Source of the DNA: JBKHJZ01 sp046537875 | GTDB lineage: Bacteria > Actinomycetota > Acidimicrobiia > Acidimicrobiales > VFJN01 | Assembly (NCBI GenBank): GCA_046537875.1 | Contig: JBKHJZ010000017.1 | Coordinates: forward strand, 1 to 32,457 | Length of the DNA stretch: 32,457 nucleotides | Reading direction: 5' to 3' | Shown: piece after piece, positions 25,401-32,457 of the stretch | Layout of the letters: the number at the start of each line of letters is the position of its first letter | Position numbering within the stretch: position 1 is the stretch's first letter | The notes under the pieces: model-generated | Told to the model about the DNA's origin: nothing | Database searches by the model: none | Seen by the model: only the letters and a program-made list of their open reading frames with translations | Position numbers and translations under genes: made by a program

Positions 25401-26089
25401 CCCTCGGCCACTGCGTCGGGTCGGCGTCGCTGATGATGGGCCTCGCCGCCGGTCTGACCGGCGTGCGGTCGGCGGTCTGCATGCAGTTCACGCTCCACCC
25501 GGTGACCTCGTACCTGAACCAGGTGAAGGCCGCGCTGCGCGTCGGCGAGACCTTGCGGGCGCTCGGGGTGCGCTTCGTGGCGCCGCTCACCGGGAGCTCG
25601 CCGGGCAACACGCTCGCCGACCTCGCCCTCCGGTTCGTCCCGATGCCCAGGCGGGAGCGCTGCGGCAAGGCGGTCTGCCACTGGATCAACGCGATCTACG
25701 GGTGCACGCACGCCCACGAGCAACTCGACGACGCGACCCACGACGAGCTCGACGAGATGTTCCACGTCGGCAACGTCAAGGCGCTGAACCACATGGGGCG
25801 GATGATGACGGCCCGTGCCGCGGTCGCCGGTGACGGCTCGTCGCCGTACCTGGCGCACCCCGAGCGGCTGCGCCTCCCGATCCTGCTGGTCCAGGGCGAG
25901 CGGAACTACATCTTCCGGCCCCGCGGCAGCCTGCGCACGCTCCGGTGGCTCCAGGCGGCCAACGACCCGAGCCTCTACGACCGGGTGGTGCTGCCGGGCT
26001 ACGCCCACCTCGATGCGCTCGTCGGCCGGGACGCCGAGCGCGACGTCTTCCCGGGGATCGCGGCGCACCTCGACCGGTTCAACCGCTGA
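22499..26089 (+). CDS. GMC (cholesterol-oxidase-like) oxidoreductase fused to an alpha/beta hydrolase
   Basis: 1196 aa from GTG 22499. Residues about 58-610 are a GMC flavoprotein: FAD motif VVVVGSGYGG (Gly65-Gly70), HPLGGC with His531, and Asn580 in LAVNPLLT, the His/Asn pair of cholesterol oxidases. A Cys cluster, Cys241-x2-Cys244-x2-Cys247-x3-Cys251, resembles a 4Fe-4S motif and recurs, as recalled, in ChoD-like relatives. A middle region (about 640-830) resembles no enzyme I can name. Residues about 870-1196 form an alpha/beta hydrolase whose nucleophile elbow is GHCVGS, so Cys972 replaces Ser, as in PHA synthases and dienelactone hydrolase; His1170 (GYAHLDAL) is the likely base, and the acid position reads GERNYIF. 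It may oxidise a sterol-like or other hydroxyl and cleave or transfer an ester or acyl group. No signal peptide is seen. The 3' end overlaps the next, convergent gene by 11 bases. Confidence 0.88.
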   Translation: MHDNRSHAAPRRERAVRRHIVPLPGARRLGGTTARRSAGGRRVSQPRLALPIDRLGAHYDVVVVGSGYGGAIAASRLARAGRSVCVLERGREFPLGSFPDTAWQALRQLQVRARGRRFLGRASALFDLHTAYDLSILVGCGLGGTSLINAGVALRPPAWVYDDDRWPSELRGTGAAELEPWFERAERMLGSTPYPQDFRTLPKYEALATAGTAVGAAAHHPPINVAFRDGPTQAGVEQVACLLCGDCVSGCNHGAKGTLAVNYLPDAVAHGAEIFCEAPVRTVRPAAAGGWVVTVDATGDGRSSFHAPSTFVHADTVVLTAGTLGSTEILLRSRAEGLAVSPRLGARFSGNGDVLAFAYDASVPVRGIGTGADPVDPTTGAGPCITGVVDLTGEPAPGQGLLMEEGAIPGALRPLLPATFAVAAELSGGGGPVSFARRLARRITSSPRVLRRRGGAADDTLTYLVMSDDAGDGRLVLDNGSIHVDWTGVGDLPVFARNDVALDEATDALGATLIGNPVSSPMFGDSLVTVHPLGGCAMGDDGRRGVVDHRGRVFSGEGREVHDGLIVADGAIIPRPLAVNPLLTISALAERASALLAAARGWEVDEGPTPPLPPAPVQRPGVRFTERMAGWVAPTPDGDPAAGAARGEADGTSIEFVLTVVIDDLPALLADPATPGRLAGTVVAPLLSPRRLRVVDGRFQLMVEDPTHVDTWHMRYQMSLVAEDGRRFRFTGSKTLHDRAGLDAWSDTTTLAVTVVPEAADGEPPAADEPAVAGVMRLTPGDFARQLATMRVTGVDGAAEQLRWLGRFGHRFCQGLLTVYGGPLDDVGRFPAGPPAPIPLTGDGTRRLRVPAPEPRWCDGAGRWHEGDDHGDDAWLRLTRYEGGRRGPVLLAAGFGMSATSFLVGTVGTNLTEYLVARGYDVWLFDYRASIDLPSARTEFTLDSIATEDWPAAVAEVRRVTGADSVQALGHCVGSASLMMGLAAGLTGVRSAVCMQFTLHPVTSYLNQVKAALRVGETLRALGVRFVAPLTGSSPGNTLADLALRFVPMPRRERCGKAVCHWINAIYGCTHAHEQLDDATHDELDEMFHVGNVKALNHMGRMMTARAAVAGDGSSPYLAHPERLRLPILLVQGERNYIFRPRGSLRTLRWLQAANDPSLYDRVVLPGYAHLDALVGRDAERDVFPGIAAHLDRFNR

Positions 26090-29000
26090 GCGGCCGGGCC
26101 GGCGTGGCCGGCGGGAGGTGCTGCAGGCCGAGATCGGTGGCGACCGCCTCGCTGGACGCTGCGAGGGCGGCGGCCCGCTCGGCGTCGCCGCGCCGACCGC
26201 GTGCGGCGAGCGCTCTCGCCAGCCACCGCTCGCTCAGCGCCTCGAACGGTCGCGCACCGATCGTGCGGTGACGCTCGAGCGCCGACTCCAGGTACGTGAC
26301 CGCATCGTCGATCCGCCCCCGTACGGCGTCCAGCGCACCGAGGTGGTGGTCGACCGCCCCGAGGAACGCTGCGTACCCCATCACGCAGTTGCGGCCGCTG
26401 AGGGGGGCGAGCGCCCGGTGCGCGGCCTCCGCCCACGGCACGTCGCCCGCGGCCGCGGCGGCGATCGCGCACCCCACGACCGTCGGCGTCCACAGGTAGT
26501 TGCTGTCGAGCTCTGCGAGGGTCTCGGGCGGATGCTCGGCCAGCAGGCCGCGTGCCACTCGGGCGTGCCCCCGCGAGGACTCGAGCCAGGCGGCGACCGA
26601 CCAGCGGTGCAGCGCGTAGGGCTCGACGCTGCGGCTGCCCTCGACGGGCGCGGGGATGCGGTGGCTCTCCCGGCGCATCCACGCCAGCGGGAGCGTCTGG
26701 CCGAGGTGGATGATCGCCGCCTGCGAGTGGCCCGAGCGGGCGAGCTGGTCGCGCAGCGCCTCGGCCCGCGCGGTCGCCTCGTCGAACCGACCCTGGAGGG
26801 TCGCCCACATGATCTCCCACATCACCACGAGCCGCAGGTGCTCGGGGTGGCGCAGCTCGCCGGCCAGCTGGGTGAACCGCTCGGCCAGTTCGTTCGCCGC
26901 CTCGTGCGCGCCCACCACGAGCAGCGGCTGCATGCGCGTGCGGGCGCCCTGCAGCACCAGGTCGGCGTCGCCGGTCTGCTCGCCGATGCGGATCACCTCG
27001 GCGCCGATGTCGAGCTGCTCGTCCACGTCGTCGGGACCGTCGAGAGCGAAGCACCGCGACACGAGCGTCGACGCCAGGACCACCGGTGCGTCGAGTCGCC
27101 GGGCCATGGACACCGCCTCGTCGGAGATCCGGGCCCGCTCGGGGTGCGGGGCGTCGAGGTGGAGCAGGTGAGCCAGCCGGGCGAGTGCCAGCGCGCGGGC
27201 GCGGCCGTCGGACGCGGGAAGCCGGGCCAGCACGTCCCCGAGCAGCCGGCGGGCCAGCGGGTTCGGTGGCGGCGTCGCCGGCAGCTGGCCGCCGTAGCCG
27301 AGCGCGGCCCGGCTCAGCAGATCGGTGCGATCGAGCGCCCGTGCCCGCTCGGCGGCCTCGAGGTGGCGCCGGTCCCTGGCCGCGAACTCGCCCGCGCGGT
27401 CGTGTGCCTCGGCGAGCTCGAGGCGCAGCTCGCAGGCGAGCTCGTCGCCGCCGCCGTACCGGTCGTGCACCTCGACCGCCCGGCTGAGGAACCACACGGC
27501 ACCCTCGTAGGCGGTCTCGCGCCGTGCCTGGTCGGCCGCCGCCCGGGCCCAGCGGATGGCGGTGTCGGCGGTGGCGTCGCTGGCGGCGTGGAGGTGGTGG
27601 TGCGCCACCTCGGCCGGCGCGGCACCGTCACCGGCCCGCGCCGCGAGCTCCACGGCGATCCGTCCGTGCAGCTCGATCGCCCGCTCGGCGGCCAGCTCCT
27701 CCTGGAGCGCCCGGCGCACCACCGCGTGGGAGAACCCGAGCTGGCCGGGCACGGCGGTCTCGCGCAGCAGGCCGGTGCGCAGCGCCTCGTCGAGCTCCTC
27801 GCGCACCGCCCCCGGCGTGTCATCCGTGACGGCGCCGAGCACGTCGAGCGAGAACTCCTCGCCGAGCAGCGAGGCCACGGCCAGGGTGCCGGCGGCTCCC
27901 GGCACGAGCCGGCCCAGGCGCCACCGCACCACGTCGTGGAGCCGCTCGGGAAGCCGGTCGCGGACCTCGCGGAGGGCGGCGGCGGCCTCGGCGCCGGTGA
28001 CGCCCCGGAGGATCTCGCGCACGAACAGCGGATTGCCGGCCGTCTCCTCGGTGAGCCAGCGCGCCAGCTCGGCCTCCTCGTCGTCGATCGGCCGGCCGAC
28101 CGCCTGCTCGACGAGCAGGGCCACGTCGCCGGCCGCGAGTCCCTCGACCTCGAGCCGCTCCACCTCGTCGCCCTGCTCGAACAGCCCGAGGGTGTGGAGG
28201 AGGCCTGCGCCCTCGACCTCGCCGTCGCGCAGGGTCACGACCAGCAGCAGCGGGTGCTCGACCGGGGCGTCGAGCAGGTGGCGCAGCAGGAGCAACGACG
28301 AGTGATCGGCCCACTGCAGGTCGTCCAGCACCACGAGCACCGGGCGCCTGGCGGCGATGACCGAGAGCCAGTGGCCGATGGCGTCGAAGAGCCGCTGGCG
28401 CTCGGCATCGGGGTCGTCGGTCAACGGGGCCCGGACCCCGCCGACCACCGCGCCGATGTCGGGGAGCAGCCGCACGATCTCGTCGGCGTGCGAGGCCAGG
28501 TCGCGACGCAGGACCTGTCGCGGGCAGGCGGCCGCGTACGTGCCGAGCGCCTCGCGCACGGCCTGGTAGGGGGCGATCGCCTCCTCGTCCCAGCGCCCGT
28601 AGAGCACGACCGTGCCGGTCGCGTGGAGCCGGAGCGCGAGCTCGGCGGCGACCGTCGTCTTGCCGATGCCGGGATCACCGGAGAGGACGACCATGCGGCG
28701 GTCGCCCGCCAGCACCCGCTCCCACTGGCGCTCGAGGGCGCCGATGGGCTCGTCGCGGCCCACCACCGGACCGGAGGCGGCGCGGCGCGCCCATCCCAGG
28801 TTGGAGGCGCCCGCATCGTCGGAGAGCGCACGGACGTCGCCGGGCGGCCGCAGCTCGTGCACCCGCTCGCCCCGCCGGTCGCCGGTGAGCACGCCACCGA
28901 GGTCGACCAGCTCGGCGCCGGGCGGCAGCGCATGGCTCACCATCACCGCGGTCGTGCCGCTGACCAGGATCTGTCCGGGCGCCGCGAGCGCGACCAGGGC

Positions 29001-29324
29001 GCGAGCCCGGTCGAGCGCCGGGCCTCCCAGTGCGTCAGGCGCGCCGGTCACCTCCCCCGTGCAGAGCGCGACCCGGGGGCGTGTCCGGCTCGCGTGGTCC
29101 CGGCCCCGGGCCTGGCCGACGATGCTCATGGCCGCCGCGGCCGCGTCGCTGGCCAGGTGGAACACCGCGCAGGCCGTCCGCGGGGCGGTGGCCGCCAGCG
29201 TGCCGCCCGTGGCGGCCACGGCGGTGGCCACCGGGTCGTCCGCTGGCGCGCGGGAGCCGGGCGCGCCGGCCGGTGTCGGCCGGTGCGCCCCGTGGGTCAT
29301 CAGGATGGTCAGGACATCGGGCAC
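26079..29324 (-). CDS. Degenerate class III cyclase domain fused to STAND ATPase and TPR repeats
   Basis: 1081 aa from GTG 29324. Residues 1-160 follow the class III adenylate cyclase fold (VLTILMTHG start, CTGEVTG, GQILVSGTTAVMV, LVDLGG), but the catalytic residues are gone. The first metal Asp position reads MTHGAHR, the second (normally GDG) reads APRT, and the NxxxR motif reads LDRARA. A STAND ATPase follows: VVGRDEPIGALE, Walker A GDPGIGKT (216-223), Walker B VLVVLDD in the LDDLQWAD context. The rest, about 500 residues, is helical TPR-like repeat. No DNA-binding domain is present at either end. The ATPase is clearly related to that of the SARP protein on the other side of the fusion gene (LFGRCDEQALVSYQPF against LYGRWDEEAIAPYQAV). 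It probably senses a nucleotide or other ligand and signals by protein contact. Confidence 0.88.
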   Translation of the reverse strand: MPDVLTILMTHGAHRPTPAGAPGSRAPADDPVATAVAATGGTLAATAPRTACAVFHLASDAAAAAMSIVGQARGRDHASRTRPRVALCTGEVTGAPDALGGPALDRARALVALAAPGQILVSGTTAVMVSHALPPGAELVDLGGVLTGDRRGERVHELRPPGDVRALSDDAGASNLGWARRAASGPVVGRDEPIGALERQWERVLAGDRRMVVLSGDPGIGKTTVAAELALRLHATGTVVLYGRWDEEAIAPYQAVREALGTYAAACPRQVLRRDLASHADEIVRLLPDIGAVVGGVRAPLTDDPDAERQRLFDAIGHWLSVIAARRPVLVVLDDLQWADHSSLLLLRHLLDAPVEHPLLLVVTLRDGEVEGAGLLHTLGLFEQGDEVERLEVEGLAAGDVALLVEQAVGRPIDDEEAELARWLTEETAGNPLFVREILRGVTGAEAAAALREVRDRLPERLHDVVRWRLGRLVPGAAGTLAVASLLGEEFSLDVLGAVTDDTPGAVREELDEALRTGLLRETAVPGQLGFSHAVVRRALQEELAAERAIELHGRIAVELAARAGDGAAPAEVAHHHLHAASDATADTAIRWARAAADQARRETAYEGAVWFLSRAVEVHDRYGGGDELACELRLELAEAHDRAGEFAARDRRHLEAAERARALDRTDLLSRAALGYGGQLPATPPPNPLARRLLGDVLARLPASDGRARALALARLAHLLHLDAPHPERARISDEAVSMARRLDAPVVLASTLVSRCFALDGPDDVDEQLDIGAEVIRIGEQTGDADLVLQGARTRMQPLLVVGAHEAANELAERFTQLAGELRHPEHLRLVVMWEIMWATLQGRFDEATARAEALRDQLARSGHSQAAIIHLGQTLPLAWMRRESHRIPAPVEGSRSVEPYALHRWSVAAWLESSRGHARVARGLLAEHPPETLAELDSNYLWTPTVVGCAIAAAAAGDVPWAEAAHRALAPLSGRNCVMGYAAFLGAVDHHLGALDAVRGRIDDAVTYLESALERHRTIGARPFEALSERWLARALAARGRRGDAERAAALAASSEAVATDLGLQHLPPATPARPLSG

Positions 29325-29344
29325 GGCGGGTGTGGGTCCAGCGC

Positions 29345-29399
29345 TCCCCCACGGGGGATGTCGACGTGGCCCGCGCGTAGCGGGTCACGAGTAGTGACC
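29345..29399. repeat. Three adjacent inverted repeats upstream of the dead-cyclase gene
   Basis: TCCCCC-AC-GGGGGA (29345-29358), CCCGC-GCGTA-GCGGG (29370-29384) and GGTCAC-GAGTA-GTGACC (29383-29399) follow one another 21-75 bases before GTG 29324. The last two share two bases, so as RNA they could not form fully together. They fill most of the 113-base gap and may be operator sites, a terminator of the upstream operon, or both. Confidence 0.45.
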
Positions 29400-29437
29400 T
29401 TAGAGCCTCGGTGGCGGTGGGACCGCGCCCCGCGCGA

Positions 29438-31009
29438 TCACATGATGGGCGGGACCATCGCCTCGATGAGCGAGGGGCCCGGCTCGGCGAGCGCCCGCCG
29501 GAGCTGGTCCGAGAGCTCCTCCCCGGTGGTGGCCCGGGTGGCGGGCACCCCGAGGCCGCGCGAGAGCGCCACGAAGTCGAGGTCGGGCCGGGAGAGGTCG
29601 AGCAGGTCCTGGGCCCGAGGGCCGCCGCCCTCGGCCCCCACGCGCGCCAGCTCCATGGTGAGCACCGCGTACGAGCGGTTGTTGTAGACGATCGTCACCA
29701 CGTCGAGGGACTCGCGTGCCTGGGTCCACAGCGCCTGGAGCGTGTAGAGCGCGCTCCCGTCGGCCTCGAGGCTGATGACCTGCCGGTCCGGGCAGGCGAT
29801 CGCGGCGCCGGTGGCGAGGGGAAGGCCCTGTCCGATCGCGCCACCGGTGAGGCACAACCAGTCGTGCCGGGGCGCGCCGGCGGTGGCGCCCGGGGCGAAG
29901 AGCCCGGACGTGTTGCCCTCGTCGGAGACGATCGCCCCCTCGGGCAGCAGCGACCCCACCGCCTGGGCGACGGCCTGGGCCGTGAGCTCGCCGGTGGGGA
30001 GGTCGGGCCGGGTCGCCGGCTGTCGGGCCACCTCGCCGGGGGCCCCGACCCGTTCCGCCAGCGCCTCCAGCGAGCCCGCCACGTCGCCCCCGGCGGCGGC
30101 GAGCGGGTGCACCTGGCAGCCCTCGGGGACCAGGTCGCTCGGCTTGTCCGGGTAGGCGAAGAAGCTCACGGGCGACTTGGCGTCGACGAGCACGAGGTGG
30201 CGCAGCCCGTCGAGCTGGCTGGCGGCGAACTCGGCCAGGTAGGCGAGCCGGTCGACGGCCGGCAGCCCCGCACCGCGCTCGTGGCGGGTCGGGAACGTCT
30301 CGGCGATGACCCGGGCCCCCGTGGCCGCGGCGACCCGCGCAGCGGCCACCAAGCCGCGCTCGCGCAGGGCGGCACCGCCGAGCAGCATCCCGGCCGGCTC
30401 CCCCGAGCGCAGGGCCTTGGCGGCGGCCTCGACCGCATCGGCGTCGACCGGCGACGGCGGGGCGACGGGAAGGGGCTGGGCGACGACGCCACCGCTCGAC
30501 CAGCTCACGTCGGCGGGCAGCACCAGCGTGGCGACCTGTCCCGGTGGCCCGGTGGCGGCCGCCACCGCCTCGGCGGCGTCGCGCCCGACGCTCGCCGGGT
30601 CGTCCGACCAGCGGATCCACGGCGACACGTTCCTGGCGACCGTCTCGATGTCGGACTCGAGCTGCGCGTCGTAGCGCTTGTGGTAGGTGGCGTGGTCACC
30701 GACGATGTTGACCACGGGCACGCGCGCCCTGCGGGCGTTGTGGAGGTTCGCCAGCCCGTTGCCGAGGCCGGGGCCGAGGTGCAGCAGCGTGGCGGCGGGG
30801 CGCTCGGCCATCCGCGCGTACCCGTCGGCGGCACCCGTGGCCACACCCTCGAAGAGGCCGAGCACGCCGCGCATCTCGGGGACCGCGTCGAGGGCGGCCA
30901 CGAAGTGCATCTCCGAGGTGCCCGGATTGGTGAAGCACGTGTCGACGCCACAGGCCACCAGCGTGCGGATCAGGGCCTGGGCGCCGTTGATGTCGGTCGT
31001 CTCGCTCAT
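29438..31009 (-). CDS. Thiamine-diphosphate-dependent 2-oxoacid enzyme (acetolactate synthase / benzoylformate decarboxylase-like)
   Basis: 523 aa from ATG 31009, with GAGAGGTG just upstream. Three-domain ThDP enzyme: the Pyr domain contains NPGTSEMHF and the catalytic Glu54 in LFEGVATGAADGYARM; a central domain follows; the PP domain contains GGAIGQGLPLATGAAIACP and the ThDP/Mg motif EADGSALYT...YNN, with Ala in place of the first Gly of the usual GDG. It is shorter than true IlvB and lacks a neighbouring small subunit, so biosynthetic acetolactate synthase is unlikely. Decarboxylation or carboligation of a 2-oxoacid is the best guess. The start lies one base after the stop of the upstream dehydrogenase gene, so the two are translationally coupled. 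Confidence 0.9.
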   Translation of the reverse strand: MSETTDINGAQALIRTLVACGVDTCFTNPGTSEMHFVAALDAVPEMRGVLGLFEGVATGAADGYARMAERPAATLLHLGPGLGNGLANLHNARRARVPVVNIVGDHATYHKRYDAQLESDIETVARNVSPWIRWSDDPASVGRDAAEAVAAATGPPGQVATLVLPADVSWSSGGVVAQPLPVAPPSPVDADAVEAAAKALRSGEPAGMLLGGAALRERGLVAAARVAAATGARVIAETFPTRHERGAGLPAVDRLAYLAEFAASQLDGLRHLVLVDAKSPVSFFAYPDKPSDLVPEGCQVHPLAAAGGDVAGSLEALAERVGAPGEVARQPATRPDLPTGELTAQAVAQAVGSLLPEGAIVSDEGNTSGLFAPGATAGAPRHDWLCLTGGAIGQGLPLATGAAIACPDRQVISLEADGSALYTLQALWTQARESLDVVTIVYNNRSYAVLTMELARVGAEGGGPRAQDLLDLSRPDLDFVALSRGLGVPATRATTGEELSDQLRRALAEPGPSLIEAMVPPIM

Positions 31010-31010
31010 C

Positions 31011-32414
31011 TCACCTCTCGCCGGGGTCGCGGTCGAAGATCTTGCCGGGGTTGAGGATGCCGTTCGGGTCGAACGCAGCCTTCAGGCGGCGCATCAGCGC
31101 GATCTTCGCCGGGTCCTCGATCTCCAGGAAGTACGGCTTCTTCTCGACGCCCAGCCCGTGCTCGCCGGAGATCGCGCCGCCGAGCGCGGTGGCGGCCGCG
31201 AACAGCTCGTGCATGATGCGGTGACGGATCCCGGTGTCCTGCTGGAAGACCGCCATGTGCACGTTGCCGTCGCCCGCGTGCCCGCAGCCGGCGATCCAGG
31301 CGCCGTGCTCGGAGGCGATCTCCCCGACGCGCGCCATGAACCCAGGAACCGACGCCCGGGGGACCACGGCATCGATGATCTCGTCGGCGCCGTTGGCCTT
31401 CGCCACCCAGAACGCCTTCTCGCGGGCGTCGATCAACCCGGCCGCCGCACCGGCGGGCAGGACGTAGACGTCCATGGCGCCCAGCTCGGAGAGCTGCTCG
31501 GCGACCGACTGGGTGTCGGCGTCCAGCCGGTCGGCGTGGGTGCTCTCCAGGGCGACCACCAGGTAGGCGAGGGCGTGCTCGCGGACGTCGTCGGGGATGC
31601 CGAGGTCGATGCCGACGTGGGCGGTCGCCGCCGCCATCGTCAGCATGTCGATGTACTCGAGGACGAGCGGGCCGACGCCGCTTGCCACGATCCTCGGGAC
31701 TGCGGCGGTCACCGCCTCGAGCGCCGGGAACGGCGCGAGCAGCGTCGCCTGGTGGGGGAGGCGGGGAACCAGCTTGAGGTAGGCCCGGGTGACCAGGGCC
31801 AGCGTGCCCTCCGACCCGACGACGAGCTGCGTCAGGTCGTAGCCGGTCGAGACCTTGACGATCTTGCCGCCGCTGCGGATCACCTCACCGGAGGGCAGCA
31901 CCGCCTCGACCCCGAGGACGTGGTGGCGCGTGACCCCGTACTTCACGGCCCGCATGCCGCCGGCGTTGGTGGCCACGTTGCCACCGAGGCTGGCGCTGTA
32001 CTCGCCCGGGAAGACCGGGTAGACGAGGCCCCGGGCCGCAAGCTCGGCGTCGAGCTCGTCGAGCTGCACCCCCGGCTCCACCACGGCCACGAAGTTGTCC
32101 TCGTCGATCTCCACGATGCGGTCCATGCGCTCGAACGAGACGACGATGCCCCCGGGCACCGGGGTGGCGGCCCCCGACATGCCGGTCCCGGATCCGCGGG
32201 CGGTGACCGGGATCCGCCGCTCGTCGGCCAGGCGCAGCACGGAGGCCACCTGCTCCGTGGTGGAGGGCCACACGACCGCCGCCGGCCGGACGGGTGGCAC
32301 CGAGAGAGCCTCGTCGCGCGCGTAGTCGTCGCTCACGGCGTCGCCCGCCGCGGCGGCGTCCTCGCCGACGAGCTCGGCCAGCAGCTTGACGAGGTCGGCT
32401 GGATCGGTGCTCAT
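31011..32414 (-). CDS. FAD-linked D-2-hydroxyacid dehydrogenase (GlcD / D-lactate dehydrogenase type)
   Basis: 467 aa from ATG 32414 with GAGGA 7 bases upstream. VAO/PCMH flavoprotein: the FAD-binding domain (about 40-220) has PVTARGSGTGMSGAATP and GEYSASLGGNVATNAGGMRA. The C-terminal FAD-oxidase domain has GCGHAGDGNVHM and SGEHGLGVEKKPYF, the histidines expected near the substrate and metal, and ends NPGKIFD. The enzyme oxidises D-lactate, glycolate or a related 2-hydroxyacid to the 2-oxoacid. Separate glcE and glcF genes are absent here, so it resembles a single-chain dehydrogenase such as LDHD. First gene of a two-gene operon with the ThDP enzyme. The remaining 43 bases to the window end show nothing. 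Confidence 0.93.
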   Translation of the reverse strand: MSTDPADLVKLLAELVGEDAAAAGDAVSDDYARDEALSVPPVRPAAVVWPSTTEQVASVLRLADERRIPVTARGSGTGMSGAATPVPGGIVVSFERMDRIVEIDEDNFVAVVEPGVQLDELDAELAARGLVYPVFPGEYSASLGGNVATNAGGMRAVKYGVTRHHVLGVEAVLPSGEVIRSGGKIVKVSTGYDLTQLVVGSEGTLALVTRAYLKLVPRLPHQATLLAPFPALEAVTAAVPRIVASGVGPLVLEYIDMLTMAAATAHVGIDLGIPDDVREHALAYLVVALESTHADRLDADTQSVAEQLSELGAMDVYVLPAGAAAGLIDAREKAFWVAKANGADEIIDAVVPRASVPGFMARVGEIASEHGAWIAGCGHAGDGNVHMAVFQQDTGIRHRIMHELFAAATALGGAISGEHGLGVEKKPYFLEIEDPAKIALMRRLKAAFDPNGILNPGKIFDRDPGER

Positions 32415-32457
32415 CTGACCATCCTCGGGTGCGCCCGCGGCTCGTGACGAACACTAG

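Noticed and set aside
25815..29687. A 1290-codon plus-strand open frame over the dead-cyclase ATPase gene
   Set aside because: Its translation is Arg/Gly/Pro/His-rich low complexity, and the minus strand encodes recognisable ATPase motifs.
29438..31009. Biosynthetic acetolactate synthase large subunit (IlvB)
   Set aside because: Short, no IlvN neighbour, altered GDG motif and a dehydrogenase partner gene suggest a catabolic ThDP enzyme.

Overview
The window is very GC-rich (roughly 70%), has densely packed genes, GTG and even CTG starts, and long spurious open frames opposite the real genes. The suf gene order with a Rieske ferredoxin between sufD and sufC, the AfsR/SARP-type regulator and the actinobacterial lipoprotein and ABC-transporter styles point to an actinobacterium, possibly of class Acidimicrobiia. 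That placement is inferred from gene content only. No rRNA, tRNA, CRISPR array, insertion sequence or phage gene was seen. Except at the two window edges, no stretch longer than about 260 bases lacks a gene.

Layout, left to right. (1) 1-431, minus: the N-terminal part of a secreted protein with a Ser/Thr/Glu linker and a tail of alternating Asp with Lys/Arg, cut by the window edge. (2) 619-4272, plus: a two-gene heterodimeric ABC exporter with one degenerate and one canonical ATP site. (3) 4297-5793, minus: a membrane-anchored, three-cupredoxin NirK-like copper protein, separated from the exporter by a probable bidirectional terminator. (4) 5949-11794, minus: a five-gene peptide/nickel-type ABC importer (binding lipoprotein, two permeases, two ATPases), most of it translationally coupled. 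A TetR-type regulator gene (12049-12678) lies just upstream in the same direction, and a clear palindrome/direct-repeat operator sits between it and the importer. (5) 12830-18473: a suf iron-sulphur assembly locus split in two. sufB and a small four-cysteine protein come first, then an opposite-strand YihY-type membrane protein gene, then sufD (apparently starting at CTG), a Rieske ferredoxin and sufC. (6) 18495-29324: the most distinctive block. A 1196-residue fusion of a GMC/cholesterol-oxidase-like flavoprotein with a Cys-nucleophile alpha/beta hydrolase lies between two giant related signalling ATPases. One has a SARP DNA-binding head and is divergently transcribed; the other has a catalytically dead class III nucleotide-cyclase head and converges on the fusion gene with an 11-bp overlap. 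The divergent intergenic region holds a perfect 11-bp tandem repeat, the spacing expected for a SARP binding site. (7) 29438-32414, minus: a two-gene operon for an FAD-dependent D-2-hydroxyacid dehydrogenase (GlcD type) and a thiamine-diphosphate 2-oxoacid enzyme.

How the parts may work together. The suf genes form the SufBCD scaffold, but no sufS or sufU is in view. The importer is probably repressed by its TetR neighbour. The block at 18.5-29.3 kb looks like one regulated unit: a SARP-ATPase next to its likely target promoter, an oxidase-hydrolase effector, and a second ATPase with a receptor-like dead cyclase and no DNA-binding domain. The last operon could take a 2-hydroxyacid to a 2-oxoacid and then to an aldehyde or acyloin. 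These functional links are inferences from domain content and layout.
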